Shown here piece by piece: positions 24,801 to 35,680 of a stretch of 64,000 nucleotides of DNA. The number at the start of each line of letters is the position of its first letter. Position 1 is the first letter of the stretch. The notes beneath the pieces were generated by a model. That model had not been told where the DNA came from. It did no database searches and was given only the letters and a program-made list of their open reading frames with translations. The DNA comes from Ischnura elegans. Lineage: Eukaryota > Arthropoda > Insecta > Odonata > Coenagrionidae. Both the position numbers and the translations under genes were made by a program. The stretch covers positions 62,046,069-62,110,068 of the forward strand of contig NC_060254.1 of assembly GCF_921293095.1 (NCBI RefSeq). The letters run 5' to 3'.

Positions 24801-25762
24801 TTGAATAAAATATATTTATTTTGAAATGATCAAAGATGTAAAAACAAAAGTATGATATACCGCATTATATGTGCATTCATTTATGCAATAATTAACATAA
24901 TTTTAGATACGACCCATGGAGCTACAATCCATTTCCAAGGTGGCCAGCATGATAATTTTGCTTGGTCTTCCTTTAGACGGTGCAATCCGCAATATGGGCT
25001 GGCTTCGTGAACAGGAAAAAAGAGAGTAACAAAACAACGTACCGAAATCGAGAGCACAGCCAGAGGAGGAAGGGAGAGTTTCACACGTGGGGACTAGAAT
25101 GGAACGGAAAGAGTAAGCGCTACACCACTGGCAGAGAACGAACGAAGAACATAGGGTTAGGGGAAGGGGAGGAAATGCATATGACACCCGGAGTGGAAGC
25201 GGACGGAAGGCGAGAAAAAATGAAACAAGTAAAATGCGATGCCCGCGTAATATATCCGCGGTATGAGGGATGGCCTTGCGGGAGATTTTTCGTCAGAGGC
25301 GCAAGGAAGACCTTGGGGGTGGGAAAGGCGAGACAGGGGGGCAGAAAAGGGACGGGGGCTGGAGCAAGGGCTCCGCGTCTCCGCCCCCAACGTAAGGCAG
25401 CACCACGCGAACGACATAGAGAGAGAGAGAGAGAGAAGCAATCCGAAGAGAACCTTCGGTTGTCCCTTGAGGCATAAATTGTGCCCAAATGTTAGGGAGA
25501 GGAAGACTGTCGGTCCTTTTCGGATGGAAGAGGGAAAAATGAATTTCCATATGCATGAATCCTCGGAGAGCACTGACGGAGCAGTTCAGGAGGAAGACTT
25601 GCGCACAGCGTCCGCAAAGCTCTCTCTCTCTGACATCCACCTTTCCACGGTTAATCCCAACGAAATCTATCCACACTCTGTCGTACACCCTGATGACCAA
25701 TTCACATTAAGCGTAGGAACATCAACTAAAGAGTTCCCACGCAAACCGCAAACGTGCCTGTC
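24801..25762. other. GC- and purine-rich patch, no gene recognised
   Basis: From about 24980 to 25700 the plus strand is G+A-rich with a (GA)n run at 25418-25436. Open frames up to 191 codons occur on both strands at once. They are low-complexity, rich in R, E, G, S and P, and end wherever the composition changes. I judge them non-coding, though a regulatory role for the patch is possible. Confidence 0.45.
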
Positions 25763-25942
25763 AGTAAAAGGAAGAAACTCCCCTTTCGGCGATATATTCC
25801 ATACCGAAGATAAGGAGTATAATTATTTAGAACATTGACCACGGAGTTTCCACCAAAAAATGAGCCAGCCAGTAAAAAAGGAACAAACTCCCCTTTCTGC
25901 GATATAACGTCATGCCAAAGATAATGAGCATATATATGAACT
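25763..25942. repeat. 75-bp tandem duplication
   Basis: Two units share CAGTAAAAGGAA.AAACTCCC, CTTTC.GCGATATA, and AGATAA.GAG.ATA. The spacer is about 35 bases. It looks like a recent local duplication. Confidence 0.65.
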
Positions 25943-26039
25943 ATTTTTATCATCATAATGAAACTGTCATTAAAAAAAGACTCATAAATATTATTAATAG
26001 TAATTCGGCGTCTTAAGTGTGACTTAATGGAATAGACAT

Positions 26040-26400
26040 AACATATTATTATCAAAGTATTCAATCGATTAAGAATGGTGTCCATGGAGTACTAAAGAAG
26101 TAATCTGGTAGCCTCCCTTTCCTTCCAACACTGCCTTCTTCAACACATTGTAAGGCCTACTCCCTTTCAATCTATCTAAAATCGTATTCTCTTCCTTCCC
26201 CTCCCTCGTTTACCTAACATTCTGGCCTCTAACACCGTTTTCAACATCCCCTCCCCGCTAAGTACTCGCTCCCTCAAAACCTTCTGTATCCTCCATATCA
26301 CATTTAAAAGTTGCCTCTCCTCACCCACCATGTCCTGCACTTCGTCGTTTCTCCTCCTCTCTGTCCATTTCACCATCTCCATTCCCACATCTCGAATGCC
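26040..26400 (-). pseudogene. LINE ORF2 C-terminal fragment
   Basis: The minus-strand frame ends with WTERRRNDEVQDMVGEERQL followed by a basic LGKRGRGRKRIRF tail. This is the usual layout at the end of many arthropod LINE ORF2 proteins: W..R..N.EV...VGE.R.LL......R...G+, then +GKRGRGR. The upstream RT is absent. The downstream UTR matches 17700-18065. It is a 5'-truncated copy. Confidence 0.6.
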
Positions 26401-26422
26401 TCCAATCTTCTCTCGTCCTCCT

Positions 26423-26544
26423 GTGAAATGTAAAAAACTTTATAATTCCACATAGATTTAATACTGTATTACCAAGGTTTCGACGTGGCACATCATCATT
26501 TGGTGTGAAATTTAAGTGGAATTATAAAGATTTTTACATTTCAT
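26423..26544 (-). ncRNA. Hammerhead-like foldback, decayed core
   Basis: Arms TGAAATGTAAAAA.CTTTATAATTCCAC pair almost perfectly. On the minus strand the centre reads CAAATGA (26502-26496), one extra T, stem II GATG/CGTC, GAAA (26481-26478), then ACC-TT-GGT as a small stem III, and A at the cleavage position. Two bases of the CUGA box differ from consensus. It shares the one-base insertion before stem II with the other copies. Confidence 0.5.
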
Positions 26545-28350
26545 TATTAATTGAATCAGTCCATCCACATTCTCCACTCAAGGGGAAGAGGTTGGGTTAT
26601 TATTGGTCATATGCGCAGAAGATAGATAATGGGAAATTGACTATACGCTAAAAAAAGATTTTTCTTAAAAACAGTAAAATATAGTATCTTTCCGTAGCCA
26701 TATTTCGGTCCCGATAACTCGCCTTGCGAGATTCATTGCTGTTTACAGACTTGCAGACGATTCCTTTCCTCAGTGAAAGGTCTAACAATTCTCTTTAACT
26801 ACATGAAGAAACAATTAGAGTAACGTGATAATGGACAACATTTCTGGTTAACGATGCGAAACAAATAAAAAAGGGAGTACTGTGACGAAAATAGTGGCGT
26901 TCAGTTGCACGAGTCGTACATCCTGTTGTTTCGCCGTAAGTGCTTATTAATGATGTTCGCAATGTGTGTATTTTAATTTGTGAAGTAAGGTACCTGCCGT
27001 CGCCACCAATTTTCTTCGTGAGTACTCTTCCTGGAAAATTATATTTGCAATTTCAATTAATTAGATTTGTGAAGTAACAGTGCGTGTCGTCGTTTTTCGA
27101 CGTCGTCGATTTTATTCGTGAATAATAACCTTGGAAAAATGTGTTTGTAATCTGTATGCTTACTTGAATTGCAATATAAAAATGGTGAACTTTACAAAGT
27201 TTATCCATGAAACAGTATGTAAGTAGATGCCTAATGGCGTCACCAATTCATAAAATATGGGCAGCAACTTTCGCTTTTTTTTTTCAATTTTAAAATAATG
27301 AGAGAATGGCTGAACGAGGAATATATTTTCTTTCCTCGAAACTTATCTTCCCCATCCACATAGCGAATCCTTTCAATGAATTACGTTTTTTGGGTCCCAA
27401 TGACCGACCCCATTATTTTTGTCCATTTGCCCACGTGAAGCTACTCTTATCTGAGCCACGCACGCTGCATTCCCCTCCAGACCTACGCCTCCTCCGAACC
27501 CTCCCTTCACCGACATTCCGATCCAGTTTCTGAGACCCCTTCCCGTCCGCCCGAAGGGAACGACACCTGAACGGCTTATTCCCCAAAAACCGGCTCCGTC
27601 GGGATTCAAGAGGTGGGCGTCAACCACACCGCCCGAAATCTCAATGTCAACCCCGTTCTCATGGCGCTGGGCCGTGAGAAAGACGAAGAGCCGATTTTCT
27701 TTGATTTTCAGGGGAAGGGGAGGCCGCAAGACGGTGTGACGCTATGCTTCACGCCAGGGCAACTTCGGAGAGTTGACGGAGAACTGTTTTTGTATCGAAG
27801 GTCAGAGGAAGCCGTACAAATGTATTAAGTCCTCAATGGCACCGATCCACAAATTAGGAAGAATGATGAGCGATGAATTGCATCTCGATAGCCTCATATA
27901 TGAAAACGATTTTAAGCACTTCGATATCACTTGACACTATGGTTTTTCTTTATTCTTTTACATCTCAATAGGCTTCTGGCATCACAATCCTTTGTTTTTC
28001 TCCCTGCCATCAAGACGCAAACTCAACGCAAAACACTAAAGAATCGAAAAGCAACCAAAACAAACAACAAATGAACTTCAGAAAATGACACAATGATAAC
28101 GTAAATAAAAACGTGCATTAAAGTGATAGGAGTCATTCGAAGTACATATATGCATCAAGCCTAAAGAGGTCCCGATCCACGAATCATGAAGAATGATAAA
28201 TTTCATTTCAATACGGTTAAAAGGTTTTTTTTGCCGCTAAATTGAAAATTATCCAGGATTATGCTTGTTAATGACGAAATAATGAATTATTTAATTTCCG
28301 TTCGTAGGTTTCCGCGGCGTTGAATGGATGAAGTCAAAAATTTCAGGTTT
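26545..28350. other. No gene recognised; GC patch 27300-27830
   Basis: The stretch is AT-rich, apart from a GC-richer patch with open frames on both strands (27306-27533 plus, 27373-27729 minus, 27613-27828 plus). No motif is seen. Repeated GTGAAGTAA and CGTCGTC words at 26970-27115 suggest a small local duplication. Confidence 0.4.
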
Positions 28351-28475
28351 CGTCCGTATGCGTTATTGACAAAGATTCACAACAATTTCGCCAGATATCC
28401 TCAAGAGAAAGAGGATGGCAGCAGGATATCTGGCGAAACTTTAGTGAATCTTTCTCAACATATGCAGACGGAGCA
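28351..28475. repeat. Foldback inverted repeat
   Basis: The left arm (CGTCCGTATGCGTTATTGAC, AAGATTCAC, TTTCGCCAGATATCCT) is matched by an inverted right arm (AGGATATCTGGCGAAA, GTGAATCTTT, CAACATATGCAGACGG). The spacer is about 24 bases. It is organised like the 57881 foldback, that is two inverted copies of one unit. A hammerhead core is not convincing here. Confidence 0.6.
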
Positions 28476-29645
28476 ATAGCTACACAATTAATGCAAAAAA
28501 ATATCCGCGAATAGAGCTGGTTACATCATCATGGAATTTAATTTCAACATAAACATTAAAATTACAGGAATTCTGCTGAAAACTACAAATTTTCAAAATA
28601 TTATTCACATTTCTCCATAAATTAGACTGACCCATTACCCAACGTCCAGTAATATTTTATAGAGCCATAAAGGGTATTTAATTCAACGTAGTATTGCGAT
28701 TATCGAGCGTTTAAATTTAGGGCATATGCAGTTTGAAGAAACGGCGTTATGGAGTTAACACTAAAAATTAAGCTCACGATCCAGGAAAAAAAAACTTTCT
28801 TTCCACTGCGTTCAAAACAAAGAATTCCTAAAGTACATTTTTACATGCGTGAACTTTTTACAAGGAAATTAATTTGAATTCTCAATGCAAGGAAGTCATG
28901 CTCTTGATCTTAGTCGCTGATGAGTTAAGTGAAGTCATACGTAAATACATTGTTATGTATTTTTGCGACTTCAGTGAATAAGAAACCAACTTATTGCAAT
29001 TCACGAACTAGATCGAACTGTCAACACCGAGAGTAAACACAGGTAAGTTAGTCGACCTGACGCTCGATAAACCAGACCCCTGGAAATGCATTCCTCGGAA
29101 CACCATATATTCGGGAAATAGAAGATTGGCCGCAATGTTATAAATCCTTTTGACACCATGAATTAGAGTTGAAAACACAAACAGCTCCCTCCCGGAAATC
29201 ACAGAAGGAAGCTGACGACGAACAAAGGGATCCATGCGCAAACCGTCTGATTCTTAACGCTCCAGTTGCCCGAGAGAGAAAGAGAGAAAACATTATATTT
29301 CGAAATTCCAACATAGAATAATGAACAAAAATTCATCACTTACTTGGAGGCTACTCAGCCTCATATGAGCATTCTATAAATTTACAATTGAATAATTGTC
29401 CGTATCGTGCAAATATACCATTATTTAGCGGACCATTTCTTTTAAATTAATGCAATCGTAGCCAGAAAAGATAAAGTGATACAAGCTAATCAACAAGACA
29501 ATTTATAAACTATTACAGAAACAATTTTTTTAACGATATGCCTTTTGCTAAGTGAATTAAATTACATTCATTTCATATAAATATATAAACTAACACAGAT
29601 ACATAGTTTTGTGTAAATATACCGAACATTAAATTACATTTATTA
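28476..29645. other. No gene recognised
   Basis: The stretch is AT-rich. A strong plus-strand donor (CACAG followed by GTAAGT, 29042) with a possible acceptor (TTGCGACTTCAG, near 28974) could bound a 69-base non-coding exon. No coding frame supports it. Confidence 0.4.
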
Positions 29646-29850
29646 TTATGCTAAGGCCAGATCAGAGCGTGAACTGTGTTTGATAAACAGGTAGTTAAAG
29701 AGTATCCGCCTAAATATTCGGCTACTTACGGAACTTCGTATTTCACGATATAAGGTATTCCATAATTCGTTACCATTTAATATGAAGGACCTGATTAAGG
29801 TACAAGTACGGTGGATGGGGATTAGTGGTATTCGATTCGCACCATAGTAA
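29646..29850 (-). pseudogene. LINE ORF2 C-terminal tail remnant
   Basis: The minus-strand peptide contains RTCTLIRSFILNGNELWNTL followed by REIRSSVSSRIFRRILFNYL. This matches the common end of CR1/Jockey-type ORF2 proteins (RSF...LWN.LP..IR...S...FK..L..YL). The same kind of tail ends the larger LINE at 43692. Only this tail survives. The open frame extends further upstream to 29945 but loses similarity. Confidence 0.6.
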
Positions 29851-30784
29851 CCCGTTCTTGAAAGCTCTCCTTGAATAGGAATTGAGAGTATAAGTAAACC
29901 TGGAGAACAAAAGTATAGCGATGAGAGAAGGAAAACGGAGGTCATAGAAGACGAAAGAGAGATAGGATTACTTCATCGGTTTTCGCCCGAAGATACCCTC
30001 GCGTTATAAAAAAAATTCCAATGCATGCGCATCCATCTATCTTTTAGACTCGTGAGAGTGACCCTAGACCTTCCGCCCCATCTCCGGCTGACCCCTCCCC
30101 GGACGACCCCTCTCTGGGGAATCGAAGCCCTCGCTACGAAGGGAAGAGAGACGACGAGAATTTACAGCCACTGGACCAAACCTCTTTCGCCAATGCCTCT
30201 CGATATCTTCGACCCTTTCCGATTGAAGTTATCAATAAGATCCTTCAAGAGTCAAGGTCGTGGTAAGGAGACATGATTCTTCAACGCAACTCGATAAAAT
30301 GAGTTTAACTGGCACGAAATTAAATTTTAAGGCTACATAATCGGTAAATGTAAAAAAAAACACCATTAATTTTGATAAAAGGCCTTAATATATTAACTAA
30401 AGCTACAGTTTAAACGCGAAATGACGGCTGCTACAACAGGATCGGTTTTACACCTCAAAAGCTACAATAATATCAGGTATATCAGCACCCGCATCATCGA
30501 ATACAAAATAGATTGATCTACATGCAAAATAAATCACGAAGGAATAAAAAACGAAAACAGAAGGTAAGTATCGAGTAAAACTAGATTGAGGAAAGACTTA
30601 TGGAAGAGTTGCTTGAAGAGGCACTTTATATGTTGTTGGAAATTATGGATCCCAACTCCATACATCTGTTAACGTTGTTTTACTTATTAGCCCGAGCCTA
30701 GATTTAAAATTATAGACTAACTGGATTGGTAGTCTTTTCGTATTAGAAAGTTTCGTAGCATCGTCGATTGTAGTCAAGATGCCT
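29851..30784. other. No gene recognised
   Basis: A small GC-rich patch at 30010-30270 has a plus-strand open frame without motifs. A strong donor-like site (AGAAG followed by GTAAGT) lies at 30564 without a convincing exon. Confidence 0.4.
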
Positions 30785-31045
30785 TTTAGGGGCGAAATTT
30801 TGACAATGTTTGTCTTGTCGAGTGCTAATACAGAGAAGGTTTTTCCATTGATTTAGTTTCTTCGTCGCAGTGTGCTGATAGGATGAATAAAAGATGGTTC
30901 GTTCTACACGAATGTAACGCAACGTACATAGCAAGCGAGTCTTTCTTGGTTTTTTAACATTGTTTTCAGCTCTTAATCGCCCATTAAGTTGTTGCAGCGA
31001 ATCCCAGTGGAAAACCATGGAATGGAAGGTCGAAGAGATTCATTC
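30785..31045 (-). repeat. Dispersed repeat flanking the 5S gene, copy 1
   Basis: It aligns with 31985-32250 in the same orientation. Shared blocks are GTTTCTTCGTCGCAGT.TGCTG, GAATAAAA.AT, TTTTCA..T.TTAATCGC, and GTTGCA..GAA/AAACSATGGAA. Identity is moderate. Confidence 0.5.
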
Positions 31046-31241
31046 GCATTACAAATGACTTGAACAGCAAAACATTTGCCTACATTCCAGAGACATTAAC
31101 AGATTGCAGTCTCAAATTTTTCTTAAAAGATGACATTCGGTTTTTCTTCATACAAAATTATTTAAATACCTTTTCATACATCGTTTCGCTACCAAACTGG
31201 TATTTCATTTTCGAACGAAGATGGAAAATAAAAAAAATTAA

Positions 31242-31359
31242 ACCAACAGCACCCGATGTTCCCAGGTGGTCACCCATCCAAGTACTATCCGGGCCCGACA
31301 TTGCTTAACTTCGGTGATCGGACGAGGACCGGTGTTTTCAACGTGGAGTGGCCGTTGGC
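31242..31359 (-). rRNA. 5S ribosomal RNA
   Basis: This is a 118-base 5S rRNA on the minus strand, beginning GCCAACGGCC and ending TGCTGTTGGT, so the terminal helix closes (GCCAAC with GUUGGU). The universally conserved centre CCGATCACCGAAGTTAAGC is intact. The internal promoter for RNA polymerase III is also intact: a box A region around GTTAAGCAATG and a box C GGATGGGTGACCACC. Immediately downstream on the minus strand is a T8 run (31231-31238), a proper Pol III terminator. Differences from insect consensus are few (for example ACTCCACGTTGAAAAC in loop A/helix III). The 5S component of the large ribosomal subunit is usually tandemly arrayed, and here it stands alone. It may be a dispersed functional copy or a young pseudogene. 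Confidence 0.9.
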
Positions 31360-31624
31360 AACGTATCCTCTGCTTCGTAGGAATATTATAGCCATTAAGT
31401 GCAACATGCCATTCGACAAACACCCGTTTTCTTTCCACGTAACGCGTACCGTGAAGAAAATGTTACAGCATCAAATTCATATGCAATGGCTATAAAGAAT
31501 ATTTTGATGAATTGCATGCAATCGCCGATGTGTACTGGCGTCTCTGTACACAAGGTAATGTCTAAAGTAATGGATGGCATTCAATACCAACTCACTTAAA
31601 TGACATTCAAATTATTAAAATATC
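31360..31624. other. 5S upstream region, nothing recognised
   Basis: This is sequence 5' of the 5S gene (minus strand). No second 5S unit or shared spacer is present. Open frames here are short and without motifs. Confidence 0.4.
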
Positions 31625-31885
31625 CAGCACTCACTTAACAGCAATATCAATCCTTACATTACATCCAAGCAAATTATTTCAATTTAAAATCGTTCGGAAT
31701 AAAAAGGATTCAATGCGATACCCAACTTTCAGGGATCCCAATACATGAGGCCAGGAAGTTAAATTATTAGTATACGTAGGTATTTTCCCAGGAGATCATT
31801 GTGAACTTATGGTTCTAGGTATGAATAGTATCCAAAAACCTATTAGGTACAGTAAGAACGCTCCTGAAGTACTCCTATCGTGGCC
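31625..31885. repeat. Dispersed repeat, copy 1 (partner 35383-35680)
   Basis: It aligns in the same orientation with 35383-35680. Shared blocks are CCARCACTCAC, ATTTCAATTT.AAATCG, ATGAATAGTATCCAAA.ACCT, and GAAGTACTCCTATCGTGGCC. The order is conserved over about 250 bases. No coding or terminal structure was identified. Confidence 0.65.
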
Positions 31886-31984
31886 GCTTCATTCAATACC
31901 AATCGCGCAACACTTGGTGCATGAGTTCGTCGTAAAAAAAATATACCGAGCATGAACCAGACGGTTTCGTAACGTTCCTGATTG

Positions 31985-32250
31985 TTGTCAAGTTGACGAA
32001 ACTTTCACAATGTATTGTGTGGGTGTCATCGTGGTGAATTTATTTCATCGATCTTGTTTCTTCGTCGCAGTTTGCTGTGGGGAAGAATAAAAAATCGTAG
32101 TGTGAAACAAGATAGTTATCCTTAGCTACCGAGTGTTTGTTGGTATGGCAACCATCGTTTTCAAATGTTAATCGCTTACTGATGTCACCTGAAGTTGTTG
32201 CACCCATTTGCGAGCGAAAAACGATGGAAGATATTCCTCTTGCACGAGAA
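31985..32250 (-). repeat. Dispersed repeat flanking the 5S gene, copy 2
   Basis: This is the partner of 30785-31045, in the same orientation. The two copies bracket the 5S gene at about 200 and 630 bases distance. Confidence 0.5.
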
Positions 32251-32527
32251 ATGGGTGAATTTCGTAAAATCGCAAGATGACGTGGAGAGAAATGGATAAC
32301 TGGTGCGATGAAAAGAAATATTACTTCCTGCTGAAAATCAATGTATCCCATGTCCGGCCATGCTGTCATTTGACAGATTAATCGCAGATGAAATGGAATG
32401 ATCAGCGATATGAAATATAGGAGTAACTAAGTACTAGGGTGGTGACATGGAATGCAGCGAGTGCTTCTGCAGAACTAATTCCTTACACTGTAGATATCAA
32501 TATTCATCGTTCAAGGAATATAAGAAC

Positions 32528-33815
32528 CTATTGAACAACTCCCACCAATTGATTCTTCAGCCACCACGCATCCCCAACCAAGAAAAGGCAAAATGGAAAA
32601 GGAGATAACAAGGAGTTGAGCTGGAGATAATAAAAACCTTTTCCCCACACATGATTTGAAATCGAAAGCCAGAAAGGTCCCACAATATCCGACACAAAAA
32701 GAAAAAACCCGAGTTTAAGGAAATTCTGAAATTTAATACAGCCGAATTCTTCCTGAATTGTAAAGGAAATCAAGTCTTCGCTTGTTGTGTAACAATATGA
32801 TGACATTCCCTCAACATGGTTACCACTCAAGTCGAATAGTAATCTCTAAATTATACTTCAAATTCCCGAATACTGCATTTCAACGCGTGTACGGGCATTT
32901 ATAGACCAGAAAGATATTTCCCCAGTAGATTAAAAAAGTTAGGAATGTAGTTAAGGAATCAGTTTAATACTTAATATTAAACATAAATGATCATAATTTT
33001 AATGTTAAAGGCACGATTGAAAATTAATAGCCAAATATCGTCAGGGACTTAAAATTAGTGATCGTCTCTTCGCATACTCAAATTCGCTACAGCCAAAGAG
33101 ATGTGTGTCACAGCTTAAAATATGAATACTCACGAACAGATGCATAATCAAAGGGATCAGCCAGAAAACTTGTTTCCAAAACTTACCTAGAAGAAAAATA
33201 AAATTTCTATTAGGCATATTCATTCAACAGCATAACACAAAATCATATATTATAAGATACAGAATACTTTAAACACATTGAGACCATAAAATGGTTCTAG
33301 TATCACAGCGATAAATTATTCAGGACATGGTAGAAATAGGCATTGTACTAAAATGTAATTTTTTTAAAGACAAATTTGGCAAAGTAATGACAACCGAGAA
33401 AAATACAGAGCCTAAACCCATTGCAGATACTGAACAATTTCGAAGTACAAATTTCACATTCAAATAAAGAGGGATAGTAAAAGCTAATATAAAATTACAA
33501 GATAAATCAGAGGACGAACCACGATACCGATTACGTACAGATCTGATGAGCGCCAAAAATAACACACCGAACACACTGAGCAATAATATTGCAACTTCTG
33601 ATGAGCACAAAATAATTCTTAAAAATTAAATATAGCATTGAAAAATAAGAAGATTAACACGCGAACAGAAATCGAAGATAACCATATAACTAGGCTGGAA
33701 AAAAGCGAACAAAATCAATAATACACTTACGTTTTCGCGCGTATTGAACACAAAAGAAAAGAATCAAAGGAATAGGGAAAATCGCAATTGATACGGCATC
33801 AAGACTCCAATAAAA
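32528..33815 (-). CDS. Candidate three-exon fragment of a membrane protein
   Basis: Three minus-strand segments fit together. Exon A (33815-33731, 85 nt) follows acceptor TTCACTTAATTAG, encodes FYWSLDAVSIAIFPIPLILF and then a basic QYARK, and ends at donor GTAAGT leaving one base. Exon B (33186-33134, 53 nt) follows TTTTTCTTCTAG. Its first two bases complete an Arg codon, and it continues KFWKQVFWLIPLIMHLF to donor GTGAGT in phase 0. Exon C (32752-32528, 225 nt) follows CTTTACAATTCAG in phase 0, starting EEFGCIKFQNFLKL, and stops at 32528. Hydrophobic segments flank a basic loop, as in a multi-pass protein. No family is recognised and upstream exons are unknown. AT-rich chance matches can mimic this, so it is only a candidate. 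Confidence 0.27.
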
Positions 33816-35382
33816 CTAATTAAGTGAAAATAGTAATTTTGATGAAGTACCGAAACGATTATCGCTCAACATCTTCCAGGGATTTCCACTGTTTTGAGTC
33901 GTTGTATATTATCTAAAATATGTATTGTCATATTCGGTGGGGGTCGCACGAAGAGACTTTTTAGGCCAATTAATTCACTGGGAAAAAAATACTTCATGTT
34001 TTGAAACGAATATAGTTCCTTATTCAAATATGACTCGAAAACAAGCCGATTTCTGCTCACTTATGCGCGCTATTTTTTATACTGGTACCGGCACATTCTC
34101 TCCCGACACTGGGAATATGGATATGTATTATTTTCTGATGTAAAGTCCTCCCAGCCTTCCCCTCACGTGAATCCCTATGCTCGCATATGCTAATGCACAA
34201 CGGAGCACTCAACATGGCTTCACCCTTAGCCCCTTAGCTACCCTCTCCGACCCTCAACTCTTATTCCTCTTCTTAACAGCATATTTGCATCTTCCCTCAA
34301 AGTACAAGCCCGCGCAACTTCCAACTCCCTCTCTCGCAATCTACACCCATGATCCGATCCCTTGTTCGCTACTCTTAAAAATTTTCGTCCCCGGTCATTT
34401 ACAACTCGTCGCTTGGCCTTGCGATTTTCATGCGGTCGTGTGGCGCAGAAGTTATGCAAATTGTCACGGGAAGGCCAACGCAAAACAACTGCTCACTCAT
34501 TTGCCTTTCGACGGAGAGCCCTCCAGTGTACGGTGTTCTTTTTAACCATGCGGAATACTCAATGAGAGATGTCGAGTGCGCAGATTCATTCCTCGATACA
34601 GATGTTTCAGAGTAAATTTACGAGCACCACAATGAACTATTATAATCTTCCCGTGCTTTCTCGAATATATCCCACTATAATATTAAAATCCAAGTATACT
34701 TCAGCAACAAAAAAACGTGGATATAATGGTGCAGCATCACCCAATGATTGAACTCCTCCCTTATTATTTTCATCTTCAACGATATTTTTTTTCAATATTC
34801 CATTTCCTCTCCAATCGAACCATAGTTAACTTTCTTTCCCCTTTATCTAGCCTCTATCTAAGGTCAAAACTTTGATTTAATATTAATCTTAAAAAGTTAC
34901 CCACATGAATTTAAAGCGTTGCTATTCTAAAAACATTAAGCTCTGATAGAATTCGTTTCCCACGCAGCTTTCAGATTCAAGGTTTGGTGAAGCAGCCTCC
35001 GGATGAACTGGTAGAAGTCTACCCCCCTAATACATTCATCTTTTGAAAGACCTTTCCCACGTTCACATTAAACCTACGGAATCTCATTCCTTATACCTCT
35101 GGGTCTGTGGATGTGGGGTGATGAAAAATGTACGGATCCAAGCGTCAAGATGTCTGTAGAAGAAAATTTACTCTTTTCGCTTTTCATCGCTACAAACGAA
35201 AACTCTCCCAGTTCTCTCTACTTTTCTAGCTTACTGCCCCATTTTATTAACCTCCTCTTACGTTCGGCTCGAAATTCCAGTTCATGAGTTAAACTAGATC
35301 TCAAGGCATATTACTCCCCTTGTAACGAATTCAAATGCCAGCTGCGCTATCGTTCTATAAGGCCTAAATTTTTTTTTTAATC
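33816..35382. other. No gene recognised; GC patch 34150-34560
   Basis: Overlapping open frames on both strands at 34177-34615 coincide with a C+T-rich patch and have no motif. The remainder is AT-rich. Confidence 0.4.
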
Positions 35383-35680
35383 CAACACTCACTAGCAGCA
35401 AGATGGTGATAATTGATCAATGCATATTAAAAAATTAATATAAATTGCATCTATGCAAAATATTTCAATTTTAAATCGCCCGGAATAATACGCATTCAGT
35501 CCGATATCCGACTTTTAGGGATACAAATTCGTACGGCCACGCAGTTAAATTACACACCATATATTGGTATCATCTAAGGCGATCATTACGAACTTAATGT
35601 TCTAGGCATGAATAGTATCCAAACACCTATTACACGCAGTTATAATGATCTTGAAGTACTCCTATCGTGGCCCCGCTAAC
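35383..35680. repeat. Dispersed repeat, copy 2 (partner 31625-31885)
   Basis: This is the same block order as the copy at 31625, ending in GAAGTACTCCTATCGTGGCC. Divergence is roughly a quarter of positions by eye. Confidence 0.65.

Noticed and set aside
25263..25838. 191-codon open frame on the plus strand
   Set aside because: It overlaps four open frames on the opposite strand, is low-complexity, and ends where the composition changes. No domain or splice structure supports it.
29000..29048. Coding exon before the donor at 29042
   Set aside because: All three frames from the best acceptor begin with or soon meet a stop, so at most a non-coding exon remains.
32528..33815. SLC13 (INDY-type) transporter
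   Set aside because: Two segments looked like its first helices, but they occur in reversed order along the strand, so no family is assigned.
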